The notes beneath the pieces are model-generated. The model saw nothing but the letters and a program-made list of their open reading frames with translations. It was not told the origin of the DNA and searched no databases. Position numbers and translations under genes: made by a program. DNA of 64,000 nt from Histomonas meleagridis (lineage: Eukaryota; Parabasalia; Tritrichomonadida; Dientamoebidae). Positions 1 through 9,771 of the stretch are shown one piece after another. The stretch spans positions 868,001-932,000 of the forward strand of contig WSYJ01000060.1 of NCBI GenBank assembly GCA_020186115.1, given 5' to 3'. The first letter of the stretch is position 1. The number at the start of each line of letters is the position of its first letter.

Positions 1-1
1 A

Positions 2-727
2 TCATATTCATTTTATAATTGCGCCAAACTTAAGTGCGTCACATATAAAGGCATTCGTGAGCCTCACATTGATGAAACCTCATTTATGAATGTCCCAATT
101 CATACCATTATGGTCACTAATGAATATTCCACAAACAAATTTGGTGAATTTAATATTAACAAAGGAATCCTTACAGAATGTGCGCAAGCGAATTCGAGCT
201 CATTAATTACTTCAAACATTACTTCATATTCGATTTCATTTTCATATACATTAACATATATATATTCATTCACTCAAACAGTTATACTCAGAGAGACATT
301 AACACATACGCAAACGATGTCAATGATCTCGTCGAGTTATGTCAACATTGACACCGAATATATATACTATGATTACACAGTATTATTATATCCGACATAT
401 TTCTCATATTATTCCGACTTTTACACAATGTTTTACAATAACAATGAACACGATGATGTTAACAAAAACACAAATGTGTATATAATTGTTATCGTAGTAG
501 TCGTTGTGGTTATTGCTGTGGTCGTAGTAGTAATTGTGTTAAATCGGATGAGAAATCGTAAAAATAATTTGGTCGAGTTCGAAAGAGGTGAATCAGGCAA
601 ATTAGAGAACTTGGAAATAGAGAATAACACAAACACAACATTCGAAACTGCTTTCTCAGTGTCAAATATCGCTGATGACCCATTCGCGGACGACTTTAAG
701 GAGGATCGGTTCATCCCCCAAATATGA
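2..727 (+). CDS. BspA-like leucine-rich-repeat surface protein, 3' part
   Basis: The frame is open from the window edge, so the 5' part is missing. The first residues (SYSFYNCAKLKC) are a BspA-type leucine-rich repeat. A conserved juxtamembrane region follows, with an FGEFNI motif and then YPTYFSYYSDFYTMFY. A long Val/Ile membrane helix lies near residues 158-180 of the visible part, ahead of a short acidic cytoplasmic tail. The same order (last LRR, FGSLNITKG, Ser/Thr-rich stretch, YPTYYSFYS, helix, tail) occurs in the BspA-like gene at 43329-45247, which supports the family call. Trichomonad BspA-like proteins are cell-surface proteins proposed to act in adhesion. The internal ATG at 86 is not the real start. 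Confidence 0.75.
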   Translation, partial: SYSFYNCAKLKCVTYKGIREPHIDETSFMNVPIHTIMVTNEYSTNKFGEFNINKGILTECAQANSSSLITSNITSYSISFSYTLTYIYSFTQTVILRETLTHTQTMSMISSSYVNIDTEYIYYDYTVLLYPTYFSYYSDFYTMFYNNNEHDDVNKNTNVYIIVIVVVVVVIAVVVVVIVLNRMRNRKNNLVEFERGESGKLENLEIENNTNTTFETAFSVSNIADDPFADDFKEDRFIPQI

Positions 728-768
728 GACAATTTACATATTATCATGTAAAATAGTTTTAGTGAAAG

Positions 769-901
769 TTTGTTTGAATGTGATTTGAAGCATTTGTGTG
801 TGAATGAGTTGGAAATGAAATGAAATACGTTTTGATAACTATGCGTTTGATCAAAAAAAACGAAATCGTTTTGCATTTCATTATTTGATACGAAAGCAGA
901 A
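769..901. repeat. Direct repeat copy 1 (about 132 bp)
   Basis: About 132 bp resemble 927-1058 closely, with scattered substitutions. Both copies contain the perfect inverted repeat AAAACGA-AA-TCGTTTT. The stretch lies in the 1 kb gene-free region after the BspA-like gene, and no coding frame explains it. Confidence 0.75.
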
Positions 902-926
902 CAAATCGTTTGAATCAAATAATAAT

Positions 927-1058
927 TTGTTTGCATGTCATTTGAAGTATTTGTGTGTGAATGAGTTGGAAATGAAATAAAATATATTTTGATAAATATG
1001 TGTTTGATGAAAAAAACGAAATCGTTTTGCATTTCATTATTTGGTATGAAAAGCAGAA
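927..1058. repeat. Direct repeat copy 2 (about 132 bp)
   Basis: Second copy of the repeat at 769-901, about 158 bp downstream in the same orientation. The AAAACGA/TCGTTTT inverted repeat is preserved. Confidence 0.75.
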
Positions 1059-1490
1059 TTTCAAGTAATTGGTGATGTTGTTTAACGTCTTTGATTTTTT
1101 GAATAAAAAATCGGGGTGGTACATATTATTGGTGTATGGGCATAGGTACCCTTATTTTAAAAGTGTCAATTGTATCGTCATTTGTTGAAGTGCTTGAGTT
1201 TTTAGAAGAATAAGTGCAATTTCTGAAAGAATTTTTTTTGATATATTGTTTTTGGAATTTCCAATTTTCTACAACAAGAATTTATTGCTTTTTCTCATGA
1301 AAGTGTATTTATTCTTTATGAAACATGTGATAATAATTTCAATCCTTGTAAAATATAAGTCCAATTAATATTGTTAATGATTATATTTATGTCAACAATA
1401 TTACTTGTGATATTTCATAAACTAACTTCATTAATAATTTCACTGAAAAATACATTTTCTTTGGTAGAGTATAAATATAAAAGCTTCAAC

Positions 1491-1499
1491 ACACACACA

Positions 1500-1531
<32 letters not shown>
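1491..1531. repeat. (AC)n/(TA)n microsatellite
   Basis: A short CA run is followed by a TA dinucleotide run in AT-rich intergenic DNA. Apart from the direct repeat, nothing else was recognised between 728 and 1747. Confidence 0.85.
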
Positions 1532-1534
<3 letters not shown>

Positions 1535-1747
1535 TAAAAAAAATGATAAAAATGGAGTTGTTTATTCAATGTTTATATAGTTTAGTATAGATAATACTTT
1601 TTCTTAATGCTGAATACAAAATTTTATTTAACTTATTTTCTGATCTTGTTCATTATTAATGTATGAATTAATTGATAATATGAGAAAAATATTGAAAAAA
1701 ATAAAATAAAAGAATTTTTTATAAGTATATTATAGGAAAAAATTAAT

Positions 1748-2215
1748 TTATATTTCATTTTCAGAACTCGATTCTTCTTTGATTTTTCTAAGTTCATTTC
1801 TCTTAAAAATAATTTGTCGCAATAAATTTTCATGTATTTGTTGTGCACGCAATCTTTCTTCATTTCTTATTTTGCTTGCATATTCTTGGGCTTTTTTAGG
1901 GTAACAACATGATGTATATATATAGCAAATAATCATTAAAGCAACAGATGTTAAACCAATACAATACTTAGGACGAAAATATATATATTTGAATTCATCT
2001 TCATTAATATTTGATGGAGATTTCGGTTGAACAGTTTCTGCAACATTGGAAAATTTAAGAAATGTAGTTACAAATTCTACAATATAAGAACTACTAATTG
2101 TTACTTTTCCATTTTTGTCTATTGTTTTTGTTTGAGTCTCTGTGATTTCAAAATTAATTGTCTCTCTAAAATCAACAGAATTTATTAATGAGAAAAATAA
2201 AACAATTATTTGCAT
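1748..2215 (-). CDS. Small type I membrane protein, unknown function
   Basis: 155 residues from the ATG at 2215, chosen because it places a signal peptide (MQIIVLFFSLINS) at the N terminus. An in-frame ATG at 2272 would add 19 basic residues. A Thr/Ser-rich ectodomain (about 20-90) is followed by one membrane helix (YCIGLTSVALMIICYIYTSCCY) and a charged, probably helical cytoplasmic tail rich in Glu, Lys and Arg that ends in SSSENEI. I do not recognise the family. It lies between two BspA-like genes and has the same signal-ectodomain-helix-tail plan, so it may be another surface protein or the remnant of a longer one. Confidence 0.55.
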   Translation of the reverse strand: MQIIVLFFSLINSVDFRETINFEITETQTKTIDKNGKVTISSSYIVEFVTTFLKFSNVAETVQPKSPSNINEDEFKYIYFRPKYCIGLTSVALMIICYIYTSCCYPKKAQEYASKIRNEERLRAQQIHENLLRQIIFKRNELRKIKEESSSENEI

Positions 2216-2494
2216 TATTTCCTTAAATTTTTTCCAAACAACTTTTAATATTTTATATTTTTTTTTAATCATAAAAATGTGTTTGCAATTTTAAAAAACA
2301 AAAGCTTTTATGCAATACGAATTATTTTCAAATATTTTTTTATCATTAAAAACAGGAACTTCATTATGATAAATTAAAACAGTAAAATATTTATGTGAAA
2401 AACCAATTATCTGCTTTAGTAAAGTAATTTTTAATAATATAAAAAATTTTCAAGAGATTTAATTTATTGAGATATAAAATCAGAGGATATTTAG

Positions 2495-4141
2495 TTAGTT
2501 TTCATGAAATAAGAGAAAGTCATCTTTCTTCTTACGGAATCCAACCCAGTAAATAACAAATGCAACTATTCCGATTGCCACAATTGAACAAACAACTGCT
2601 ATAGCTATTATTGAGCCACGCGATAATCCATTATCTTCACTTTCTTGTTCCTGAGTTTGTTGTATCATTTGTGATAAAGTCGCAGTTTGTGAAATCTGTG
2701 ATGCAGAAGATGGTTCTGCTGTTTGTTTTGGCGTTTGCGTGATATATTGTGAAGCTTGTGAAATAGTTTGCACTGTTTGTGATATATATTGTGATTCTTG
2801 TGATGTAGGTTGTACTGTTTGTGATATCAGTTGTGATGTTTGTGTGGTTATTTGTGGAGATTGGGTTGTTGGAAGTATTGTTTTTGTTGATGTTAACGAT
2901 AATGAATTCGTTGGTGATGTACCTGAACATTCTTGATCTGATGAACCAATTGAAACCCCTGTGATTCCAAATGTTCCATCTTCATAGTTAGAAATAACTT
3001 TAACATTCGAAATAGGTGATGAACCAAATATATCATTGAATCCATTCAATTTGGATGGATTATATTGACCACAATATGAAACTGAATTTAAATTAGAACA
3101 TCCATCAAATGCATATTTAAATATATATGAAATTGAACTTGGTAATGAAATTGTTGTTAATCCTGTACATCCTTGAAATGCATATTCTGCAATTGTTGAA
3201 ATTGAACAATCTTCACTAAATTCAATAGATTTAATTTGTGTCTTTCCTTGAAATGCTTTATTACAAATTATATTAACACCTGAACCGAAATAAACTTTAG
3301 AATAAGAATCAGAAACTTCATTAACATCACTTGATGTAACATATGAAACACCAATAATTACAAGTACATCATTTTGGACAGAAAATGTTGGAGATGGAAT
3401 CGGTGTGGGTGTAGGAGTTGAGGCTGTAGGAATTGGTGTTGGTGTATGAAATGTTGGTTCTGGTGTTGCTGTAGGTGATTGTGATGTTTCTGTTGGCAAT
3501 GGCGGTTCTGTTGTTGGAATTGGAGTTGGTGTATTTGGTTCTACTGTTGGTTGCGGTGTTGCAGTTTGGGTTTGTGGAACTAACGTTGGAAATGGAGATT
3601 CTGTTGTTGGAATTGGTGTAGGAGTATTAGTTGGTGATATTCCTGAACATTCTTGATCTGATGAACCAATTGAAACCCCTGTGATTCCAAATGTTCCATC
3701 TTCATAGTTAGAAATAACTTTAACATTCGAAATAGGTGATGAACCAAATATATCATTGAATCCATTCAATTTGGATGGATTATATTGACCACAATATGAA
3801 ACTGAATTTAAATTAGAACATCCATCAAATGCATATTTAAATATATATGAAATTGAACTTGGTAATGAAATTGTTGTTAATCCTGTACATCCTTGAAATG
3901 CATATTCTGCAATTGTTGAAATTGAACAATCTTCACTAAATTCAATAGATTTAATTTGTGTCTTTCCTTGAAATGCTTTATTACAAATTATATTAACACC
4001 TGAACCGAAATAAACTTTAGAATAAGAATCAGAAACTTCATTAACATCACTTAATGTGACATATAACATGTCTCTGATGGCAAGTACCCCTTCTTGAACA
4101 TAAGCAGTAGAAGAAGTTAGTCCAAACAAACCAATAATCAT
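2495..4141 (-). CDS. BspA-like LRR surface protein with duplicated LRR domain
   Basis: 548 residues. An in-frame stop lies four codons upstream, which fixes the start at the ATG at 4141. Order: a short signal peptide (MIIGLFGLTSSTA), an LRR block of BspA type (AFQGCTGLTTISLPSSISYI, AFDGCSNLNSV), a Pro/Thr-rich stalk with TPTPIP repeats, a second LRR block, a Ser/Gln/Thr-rich stalk with SQ repeats, then a membrane helix near residues 509-530 and a short basic tail. The two LRR blocks are 240 codons apart and identical over about 411 nt of DNA. The Pro/Thr stalks suggest an extended, probably glycosylated surface protein. Adhesion is the family proposal and is not shown here. Confidence 0.85.
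   Translation of the reverse strand: MIIGLFGLTSSTAYVQEGVLAIRDMLYVTLSDVNEVSDSYSKVYFGSGVNIICNKAFQGKTQIKSIEFSEDCSISTIAEYAFQGCTGLTTISLPSSISYIFKYAFDGCSNLNSVSYCGQYNPSKLNGFNDIFGSSPISNVKVISNYEDGTFGITGVSIGSSDQECSGISPTNTPTPIPTTESPFPTLVPQTQTATPQPTVEPNTPTPIPTTEPPLPTETSQSPTATPEPTFHTPTPIPTASTPTPTPIPSPTFSVQNDVLVIIGVSYVTSSDVNEVSDSYSKVYFGSGVNIICNKAFQGKTQIKSIEFSEDCSISTIAEYAFQGCTGLTTISLPSSISYIFKYAFDGCSNLNSVSYCGQYNPSKLNGFNDIFGSSPISNVKVISNYEDGTFGITGVSIGSSDQECSGTSPTNSLSLTSTKTILPTTQSPQITTQTSQLISQTVQPTSQESQYISQTVQTISQASQYITQTPKQTAEPSSASQISQTATLSQMIQQTQEQESEDNGLSRGSIIAIAVVCSIVAIGIVAFVIYWVGFRKKKDDFLLFHEN
2922..3332. repeat. Perfect direct repeat, copy 1 (about 411 bp)
   Basis: Base-for-base identical to 3642-4052 on line-by-line comparison. 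It encodes the second LRR block of the BspA-like gene. Identity stops sharply at both ends. Confidence 0.93.
3642..4052. repeat. Perfect direct repeat, copy 2 (about 411 bp)
   Basis: Identical partner of 2922-3332 at a 720-bp offset. It encodes the N-terminal LRR block. Confidence 0.93.
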
Positions 4142-4770
4142 AATTAATGGTTACCTGCATGAAGGAAAAAGTCCGATCAAAATTCAATGAAAGATAATCG
4201 GCCAATATGAATTTTTTGAATGAAATTGTATCAGCAGGTTGGTTTTGAATGAGATAACTTTTGAATACTTTGGTGACCAGCTATTTTGACGATAATGTCA
4301 CCTCTACAAAAACATAATGCATTAAGAAAAATAATAAGCAGAAAATTGTTTCTCGTTTTATGAGATATATTGTACTCCGGCTTCAAATATGACAATTTCT
4401 TTCGTTGTATCATTATTTAGTGTTAATTTTGATTTTATATGAAAAATATGTACAAAGATGTTAAAAACTCAAAAAAATTATAACACATTGAGAAGAATGT
4501 CAATAAAATTTATTTAAAATATATATTTAAATGTATATGTATCATACACAGGGAAAATGAAAAAGCTAAAATTCTATCCTATGATACGAATCGAAGCACT
4601 TGAAGAAATGAATAAAATCATACACAAAATATTTGATACATTCACTAATGCAATGATATATCATATATAAATATTAATACTAAAACTATACATTAATTGA
4701 TTATCATTTTTTGGATCAATTAAATGTATTAAATAGATCCTTGTAAATGGCTCAAACATATAAAGAGAAC

Positions 4771-4880
4771 AGGTAAATTCGCAATTGCAGGTTCAAATGA
4801 AGAAATCATTCATCATTTTAAGATGCATATGAAACAGAAATTGAATTTCAGCAAAATGATATCATTGAAAATATTTATGT
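4771..4880 (+). pseudogene. Decayed ankyrin/DUF3447 gene fragment
   Basis: The + strand resembles the middle of the ankyrin gene at 24702-25904: GKFAIAGSNEEIIHH here against GKYAIAGGNEEIIHL there. A deletion then removes the residues between EEIIH and the next helix, and the frame breaks. No start or flanking repeats remain. Nothing else was recognised in 4142-5125. Confidence 0.7.
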
Positions 4881-5125
4881 ACATAAAACAAAATAGAAAA
4901 ATTGTGTAGAATTAGTCAATATTATCACCATTTAAATCTTCTTTTAATTAAATTTCATTCTAATATTTTCAATCTGATAAGATTAAAGTGTAATACAATA
5001 TAAAATTATAATTCTTACATTGATCTAATTTGAAGTGATCAATAAAAGTAATTTTCTATCACTAAAATATTTTTGCAACATTCATTTCATGAGAAGTTAA
5101 GTTTAATGTAATTATTTTCGTGATT

Positions 5126-5608
5126 TCATCTTTTAGAGGGTGGTGAAGAAATGAATATATAATTTTTGTTAGTATTGTAATGTCTGGTAAGTGGTTCTTT
5201 ACTTCTTTGCATTTTTTGTTGTTCTTCTTCTTGCTTCCATTTTTGGATCACATGCAATTTTTTGTTGGAAAGATAGTCTTCAGGAGAAAATGCTGTTTGC
5301 TTGTTTGAAGCGAGACTTTTCCTGGATTTTTTCTGGGGTTTCGTATTTTGATTTGATATTTTCGATAAATTCATATCAGATAACTCATTTTTTAAATTAG
5401 TTTTACCAGCTCTTCTTTTTGGTGTAATTACATTTCTCTTGTTACTTGAATCATGAAGAGCTTTTTTAATAGGAACTTTCAAATCATTGGAATCTTTTTT
5501 TAAATTATCATCTTTATCATTTTCCAATAATCCTAAGTTCTCCAACATTTCTTCAGTCTCTTTTATAAATTGCATATATGGAGAGAGTCTTTTTTTGCTC
5601 TGCTCCAT
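5126..5608 (-). CDS. Basic Ser/Lys-rich protein, unknown function
   Basis: 160 residues, strongly charged and mostly disordered. It has KKALHDSSNKRN, TPKRRAGK and KKSRKSLASNK basic clusters that could be nuclear localisation signals. A probable helix (SPEDYLSNKKLHVIQKWKQ) and a short EEEQQKMQR coil follow. I recognise no domain. The gene is divergent from eL8, with 67 bp between the two start codons, so they probably share a promoter. Co-expression with a ribosomal protein would fit a nuclear or nucleolar role, but that is only inference. Confidence 0.6.
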   Translation of the reverse strand: MEQSKKRLSPYMQFIKETEEMLENLGLLENDKDDNLKKDSNDLKVPIKKALHDSSNKRNVITPKRRAGKTNLKNELSDMNLSKISNQNTKPQKKSRKSLASNKQTAFSPEDYLSNKKLHVIQKWKQEEEQQKMQRSKEPLTRHYNTNKNYIFISSPPSKR

Positions 5609-5640
5609 TTTGTTTACATTTAACGTACAATCAAAAGTGG

Positions 5641-5669
5641 CGACGGTTTTTCGTGTTGGTCGATCCTTT
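5641..5669 (+). promoter_or_regulatory. M3-like and M5-like promoter elements of eL8
   Basis: CGACGGT at 5641-5647 fits the T. vaginalis M3 consensus. CCTTT at 5665-5669, 7 bp before the ATG, fits M5, which overlaps the transcription start. Confidence 0.6.
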
Positions 5670-5675
5670 GCTTTA

Positions 5676-6407
5676 ATGTCACGAAGAACAGCTCGCGCAC
5701 AACCAGAAAAGGTTATCTTAGATGCTGATATAAAGAATCAAGACTTCTTGTTTACACAAGAAAAGAAACAAGCCAAGGTTGTTTCAGCATCTAAAGTTCG
5801 TTTCCCCAAGTATGTTCGTATTCAACGTCAACGCCGTATCCTCATGAAGCGCCTTAAGGTCCCACCACCAGTGAACCACTTCAACCATGCTGTTGACAAG
5901 GCTACTGCTGTTCAAATCTTCAAATTCCTTGAAAAATATCGCCCAGAAACTAAAGCCGAAAAGAAGCTCCGTCTTAAGGCTGCTGCAGAAAAGTCCGAAA
6001 AGTCACTTGCCCCAGCTGATGTTTCTGCTAAGAAGGCTCTTTCTTATGGTATCAAGGATGTTACATCTCTTGTTGAAGCTAAGAAGGCAAGCCTTGTTGT
6101 CATTGCTCACGATGTTGATCCAATCGAAATTGTCATTTGGCTCCCAGCTCTTTGCCGCAAACTTGATATCCCATATGTCATTGTCAAGTCAAAGGCTCGT
6201 CTCGGCAAAGTTGTTGGCATGAAGACATGCACATGCATTGCTGTTTCTGATGTTCGCCCAGAAGATCGTAAGGCACTTTCACAAATTGTCGATTCAGTTA
6301 ACGCTAACTTCCTCATGAAGTACAAGGAAGAAATGCACCATTGGGGCGGTGGCGAACTCAGTGAAAAGACAATTCAAAAGCTTCGTGCTCAAGGTAAACA
6401 CGAGTAA
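5676..6407 (+). CDS. RPL7A: Large-subunit ribosomal protein eL8 (L7a)
   Basis: 243 residues. The ATG at 5676 is chosen because it follows M3-like and M5-like promoter motifs and yields the expected basic N terminus (MSRRTARAQPEKV). The frame is open further upstream but overlaps the divergent gene. Family hallmarks are RFPKYVRIQRQRR and LKVPPPVNHF, then the L7Ae/kink-turn RNA-binding core with ALSYGIKDVTSLVEAKKA, LVVIAHDVDPIEIVIWLPAL and KARLGKVVGMKTCT. It is a structural component of the 60S subunit. Codon use is more C-ending than in its neighbours, as expected for high expression. The stop codon is followed by A (TAAA), matching the poly(A) signal arrangement known in trichomonads. Confidence 0.95.
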   Translation: MSRRTARAQPEKVILDADIKNQDFLFTQEKKQAKVVSASKVRFPKYVRIQRQRRILMKRLKVPPPVNHFNHAVDKATAVQIFKFLEKYRPETKAEKKLRLKAAAEKSEKSLAPADVSAKKALSYGIKDVTSLVEAKKASLVVIAHDVDPIEIVIWLPALCRKLDIPYVIVKSKARLGKVVGMKTCTCIAVSDVRPEDRKALSQIVDSVNANFLMKYKEEMHHWGGGELSEKTIQKLRAQGKHE

Positions 6408-7004
6408 ATCAATAAAAATTGATTTCAAAGATTATTGTTTTCATACAAAAAAAACTCTTTACGCAATTCGCGTTTTGATAAAATTATGTTTCACTTGAAA
6501 TCTGTAAGTTTTCAGCACATCTTTGAAGCAAAGGTAAAACACGAAAAAGAAGAAAACGCCTTACAATCAAATTTAATTGCTAGCTTACATAGTGTTTCCA
6601 CTTTCAGCCATTTGGGAACCAAAATACTGATTATAATTGAACTACGTTGTATGCCTACACTTACATTAAGGAGTTCTCAATTTTCTGAAGTTTATGCGCG
6701 AGATTTTTTTATTTCTAATGTGCCACATTACAAATCATGTTTTTAAAAATTTGTAAACACTTCTCTGCTGCCCCATATAAAGGACTATTTTATGGTATAT
6801 ATGAAATTTTGTTATATATTATACAACGCAAAATAGTGCAATAATAATAGCTTATACTGATGACCAACTCGAGTTTTCTATACGTAATGATTTGGTTATG
6901 AGAAAGACTAATGAAAGAACAAAAACACAGAAATCCTTAATCTCTAGTTCATGGTTGAAAATACATCAAATATATATTATAAATCAAATATTTACAAACA
7001 AAAT
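6408..7004. other. Gene-free stretch
   Basis: About 600 bp between eL8 and the convergent kinase gene. Only short non-ATG open frames occur (for example 6435-6746, which opens with TTG). No RNA gene or repeat was seen. Confidence 0.5.
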
Positions 7005-8324
7005 TTATCTGATTTCCACTCTTTTAATTTTTGGGTTTCCTTTTATCAAAGGCAGTTTTCCCATTTTAATTCCATAAATCATTTTTCTGTTTTCTTTAAA
7101 TTTTTGTTCCTTATTTAGGAACATGTTTTTTCTATTTTTGTTTTGGTAATAATTCAATTTATTATTGTTTTGTTCAGAAGATTTTTTTTTATTTGAATCA
7201 AACGATTTATTTGGTACCAAAATTTTTGGTAAATTTTCGGATACATTTCTTCTTTGTGTTATTTTGATTGGACTCCACCAATCTTGGTCAACGATATCTT
7301 TTAATTCAGGTGTTGATACTCTTGAAATATCCTTTTCTGAAAATGGAACATTTTCTTTTACATGCATTCTTTGAGAAATTGGTTTAATGTATTCATTTTT
7401 ATCATCGTATGAAGGATTTGGTAAATTTAAATTTTCAGATATATCTGATAAAGGGATTTTGATTGGAGATATTAAATGGTATGAGTTACTTTTCTTAACA
7501 GGTATTTTAGGTTGGAAATTTTCTAATAGATACTTATGATCTTGAACGCATTTTATGTTCAGAATTTCTTCGGCGGTTGGACGGTTCAATGGATTCACTT
7601 GCAAAAGTCGTTTAAGAATTGAATTGAGGTCCATTGAATATTTTGTTGGAAATTGAAAGCAACCGCTGCAGATTTTATGTGCAAGTTCATCCGTTGTGAG
7701 ACCCATAAATGGGAATGAAAACGTCATTAGTTCATACAGAAGAACGCCAAGTGACCATATGTCACACTTTTGATCATATGGTTTTTTCTTCCAAACTTCT
7801 GGCGCAATATATAATGGAGTACCAACTTGTGTACGTGCAAGTTGACGATTCTGAAGAACAGTAGAAATGCCTAAATCACCGATTTTGGCTAAATCAGGCG
7901 CAGATAACAAAATATTAGCAGATTTAAGATCACGATGAAGAACTCCACATGAATGAAGAACACGTAATCCTTCAAGAATTTGAAGAAGAAATCTCCATAT
8001 GGCTTCCTCTTGTAATGGTTTATTTTTAATTTTTCGTCTAAAAATAAGATTTGATAAGTCTCCAAGTTGTGCATATTCAGTTATAATACAAATCCTCTTT
8101 TTATCACAGAAAGCTTCATGGAATCTTGTGATAAAAGGGGAATCAAAAGAAGCCATAATTCTTATTTCATTTACTGAATCTTCTATTTCTCTTCTTGATA
8201 ATTTTGATAAATCGATTACTTTAACAGCATACGTTTGTCCGTCACTTATTCTTGTTGCCTTATATACTGTTCCATAAGTTCCTTCGCCTAAAACACATTG
8301 TTCGACAAAACCCAAAATATTCAT
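7005..8324 (-). CDS. NEK-family (NIMA-related) serine/threonine kinase
   Basis: 439 residues. The kinase domain covers about residues 4-265: glycine loop GEGTYGTV, VAIK-type lysine in YAVKVIDLSKL, catalytic loop HRDLKSANIL, metal-binding DLG in place of DFG (common in NEKs), activation segment VGTPLYIAPE, and DIWSLGVLLYEL. The order and the SRREIEDSVNEIRIM helix resemble NEK kinases. The C-terminal 170 residues are Lys/Asn/Ser-rich, without a recognised domain, and end in a basic cluster. NEKs act in mitosis and in flagellar and basal-body control; trichomonads have many, so the exact role cannot be assigned. AAACGTACGTTT lies 8 bp upstream of the ATG. Confidence 0.88.
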   Translation of the reverse strand: MNILGFVEQCVLGEGTYGTVYKATRISDGQTYAVKVIDLSKLSRREIEDSVNEIRIMASFDSPFITRFHEAFCDKKRICIITEYAQLGDLSNLIFRRKIKNKPLQEEAIWRFLLQILEGLRVLHSCGVLHRDLKSANILLSAPDLAKIGDLGISTVLQNRQLARTQVGTPLYIAPEVWKKKPYDQKCDIWSLGVLLYELMTFSFPFMGLTTDELAHKICSGCFQFPTKYSMDLNSILKRLLQVNPLNRPTAEEILNIKCVQDHKYLLENFQPKIPVKKSNSYHLISPIKIPLSDISENLNLPNPSYDDKNEYIKPISQRMHVKENVPFSEKDISRVSTPELKDIVDQDWWSPIKITQRRNVSENLPKILVPNKSFDSNKKKSSEQNNNKLNYYQNKNRKNMFLNKEQKFKENRKMIYGIKMGKLPLIKGNPKIKRVEIR

Positions 8325-8571
8325 ATTGAAATAAACGTACGTTTTTGATGCGGATCGAAATTTATTAAACGTACATGATCATCATTCTTCATTTTAAGCC
8401 TATGTCAGTAGTACCAATTCCTTTATCATCCTAAACATCACACAAAAACTTTTCTCAAAAAAATCGATTTCCAAATTTCAATCATCAAATTTACCATTTG
8501 AATAAAAACATATTTTTTTATACTCAAAACAAGAAGAAAAAGAAAAAATTAGCGAGTTAACTTTAAAAAAG

Positions 8572-9771
8572 TTACTTTTTGTTTTTCATAACTTCGGCAA
8601 ATGCTGCTTTAAAAGCAGGAACTGCCCTTTCGATGTCTTCTGGTGGCTTGCAGTAAGACAAACGGAAGAATCCTGGAGCCTTGAAGCCAGATCCAGGAAC
8701 GATGATTACGAAATGGTCTGCCATCTTGTCGCAGAAATCCCATTCATCGATGCCGTCTGGAATCTTAGGGAATATATAGAACGTACCTTCTGGTTTGACG
8801 TATTTGATTCCGCAATCGTCGAGCATCTTACAAACGATGTCACGAGATTTGTTGTAGAGCTCGAGATTAGAGATCGCTGGCATTACCTTTGGAATGACAC
8901 GCATATGAAGACGATTTGCATGAACGAATCCGAGAATTTCATTGGAATGAGCCAAACAATGAACAAGGAGTTTGAAGTTCTCAAGGAGAGGGTTCACAAT
9001 CATACATCCGAATCTTTCACCTGGGATAGAGATATCCTTTGATACTGAATAAGCGATAATGCTATGAGGATAAGACTTGAAGATTTTGTGGCAATGAACT
9101 CCTGGAGCAACAACACGTGTATATACATCGTCAGAAAGAATATAGATTGGTCTTCCATATTCCTTAGATTTCCTCTTAAGAACTTCACACATTGCATCGA
9201 CACATTCTTGTGTGTATACAATACCTGTTGGGTTCTGTGGTGAGTTAATAATAACACATCTTGTTAATGGTGTGATGTATTGTTCAAGGCGTTCTGCATT
9301 AATCTGCCAGCCTTCCTCGAATGTTGTTGGAACATCAACTACAGTTCCGTGGAAGTTTTCCACATAGAATGGATACTCAAGGAAATAAGGAGCAACACAA
9401 CATACTTCATCACCAGGACTCAAAATAGTTCGAAGAACAACATTCATAGCTCCTGCACATCCAGATGTTAAAATAATATTCTCTGGGCCGATTTCTACAT
9501 CTTGGATTTTGGAAAACATTTCCGCAAATACTTTACGACATGCTAAATCACCCATTGTCGATGAGTAACCATGGCAAAGGGGAACTTCCTCATTTGCGAT
9601 TTCGATAAGAGCTTTATAATATTCGGGTGGTGGTGGAATCCTTGGATTTCCTAACGAGAAATTATGAACGGCATCTGCACCATACTTTTCGGCAAGTGCA
9701 TCTGCTTTGTCCGACATCTTTCGAATCATCGAACCACGTGTGGAAACTTTCAACATATAAGGAGACAACAT
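8572..9771 (-). CDS. PLP-dependent class I/II aminotransferase, bacterial type
   Basis: 399 residues from the ATG at 9771. An in-frame ATG at 9810 adds 13 residues, but the family begins at MLSPYMLKVSTRGSMIRKM, so the later start is preferred. Fold-type I features are FSLGNP near the N terminus, SGCAGAMNVVLRTILSPGDEV, INSPQNPTG (cofactor Asn), LSDDVY (Asp/Tyr) and the Schiff-base lysine in AYSVSKDISIPGERFG (K245). The C-terminal FRLSYC supplies the carboxylate-binding Arg. It should transfer an amino group between an amino acid and a 2-oxo acid; the substrate is not evident. By recollection it resembles Firmicutes-type enzymes more than eukaryotic AspAT, suggesting bacterial ancestry. No clear hydrogenosomal presequence. 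Confidence 0.85.
   Translation of the reverse strand: MLSPYMLKVSTRGSMIRKMSDKADALAEKYGADAVHNFSLGNPRIPPPPEYYKALIEIANEEVPLCHGYSSTMGDLACRKVFAEMFSKIQDVEIGPENIILTSGCAGAMNVVLRTILSPGDEVCCVAPYFLEYPFYVENFHGTVVDVPTTFEEGWQINAERLEQYITPLTRCVIINSPQNPTGIVYTQECVDAMCEVLKRKSKEYGRPIYILSDDVYTRVVAPGVHCHKIFKSYPHSIIAYSVSKDISIPGERFGCMIVNPLLENFKLLVHCLAHSNEILGFVHANRLHMRVIPKVMPAISNLELYNKSRDIVCKMLDDCGIKYVKPEGTFYIFPKIPDGIDEWDFCDKMADHFVIIVPGSGFKAPGFFRLSYCKPPEDIERAVPAFKAAFAEVMKNKK

Noticed and set aside
433..1032. 199-codon minus-strand frame
   Set aside because: Antisense to the BspA-like 3' end and to the 132-bp repeat; its low-complexity content follows from the other strand.
6435..6746. 103-codon frame after eL8
   Set aside because: Opens with TTG, has no recognisable domain and lies within a typical intergenic stretch.
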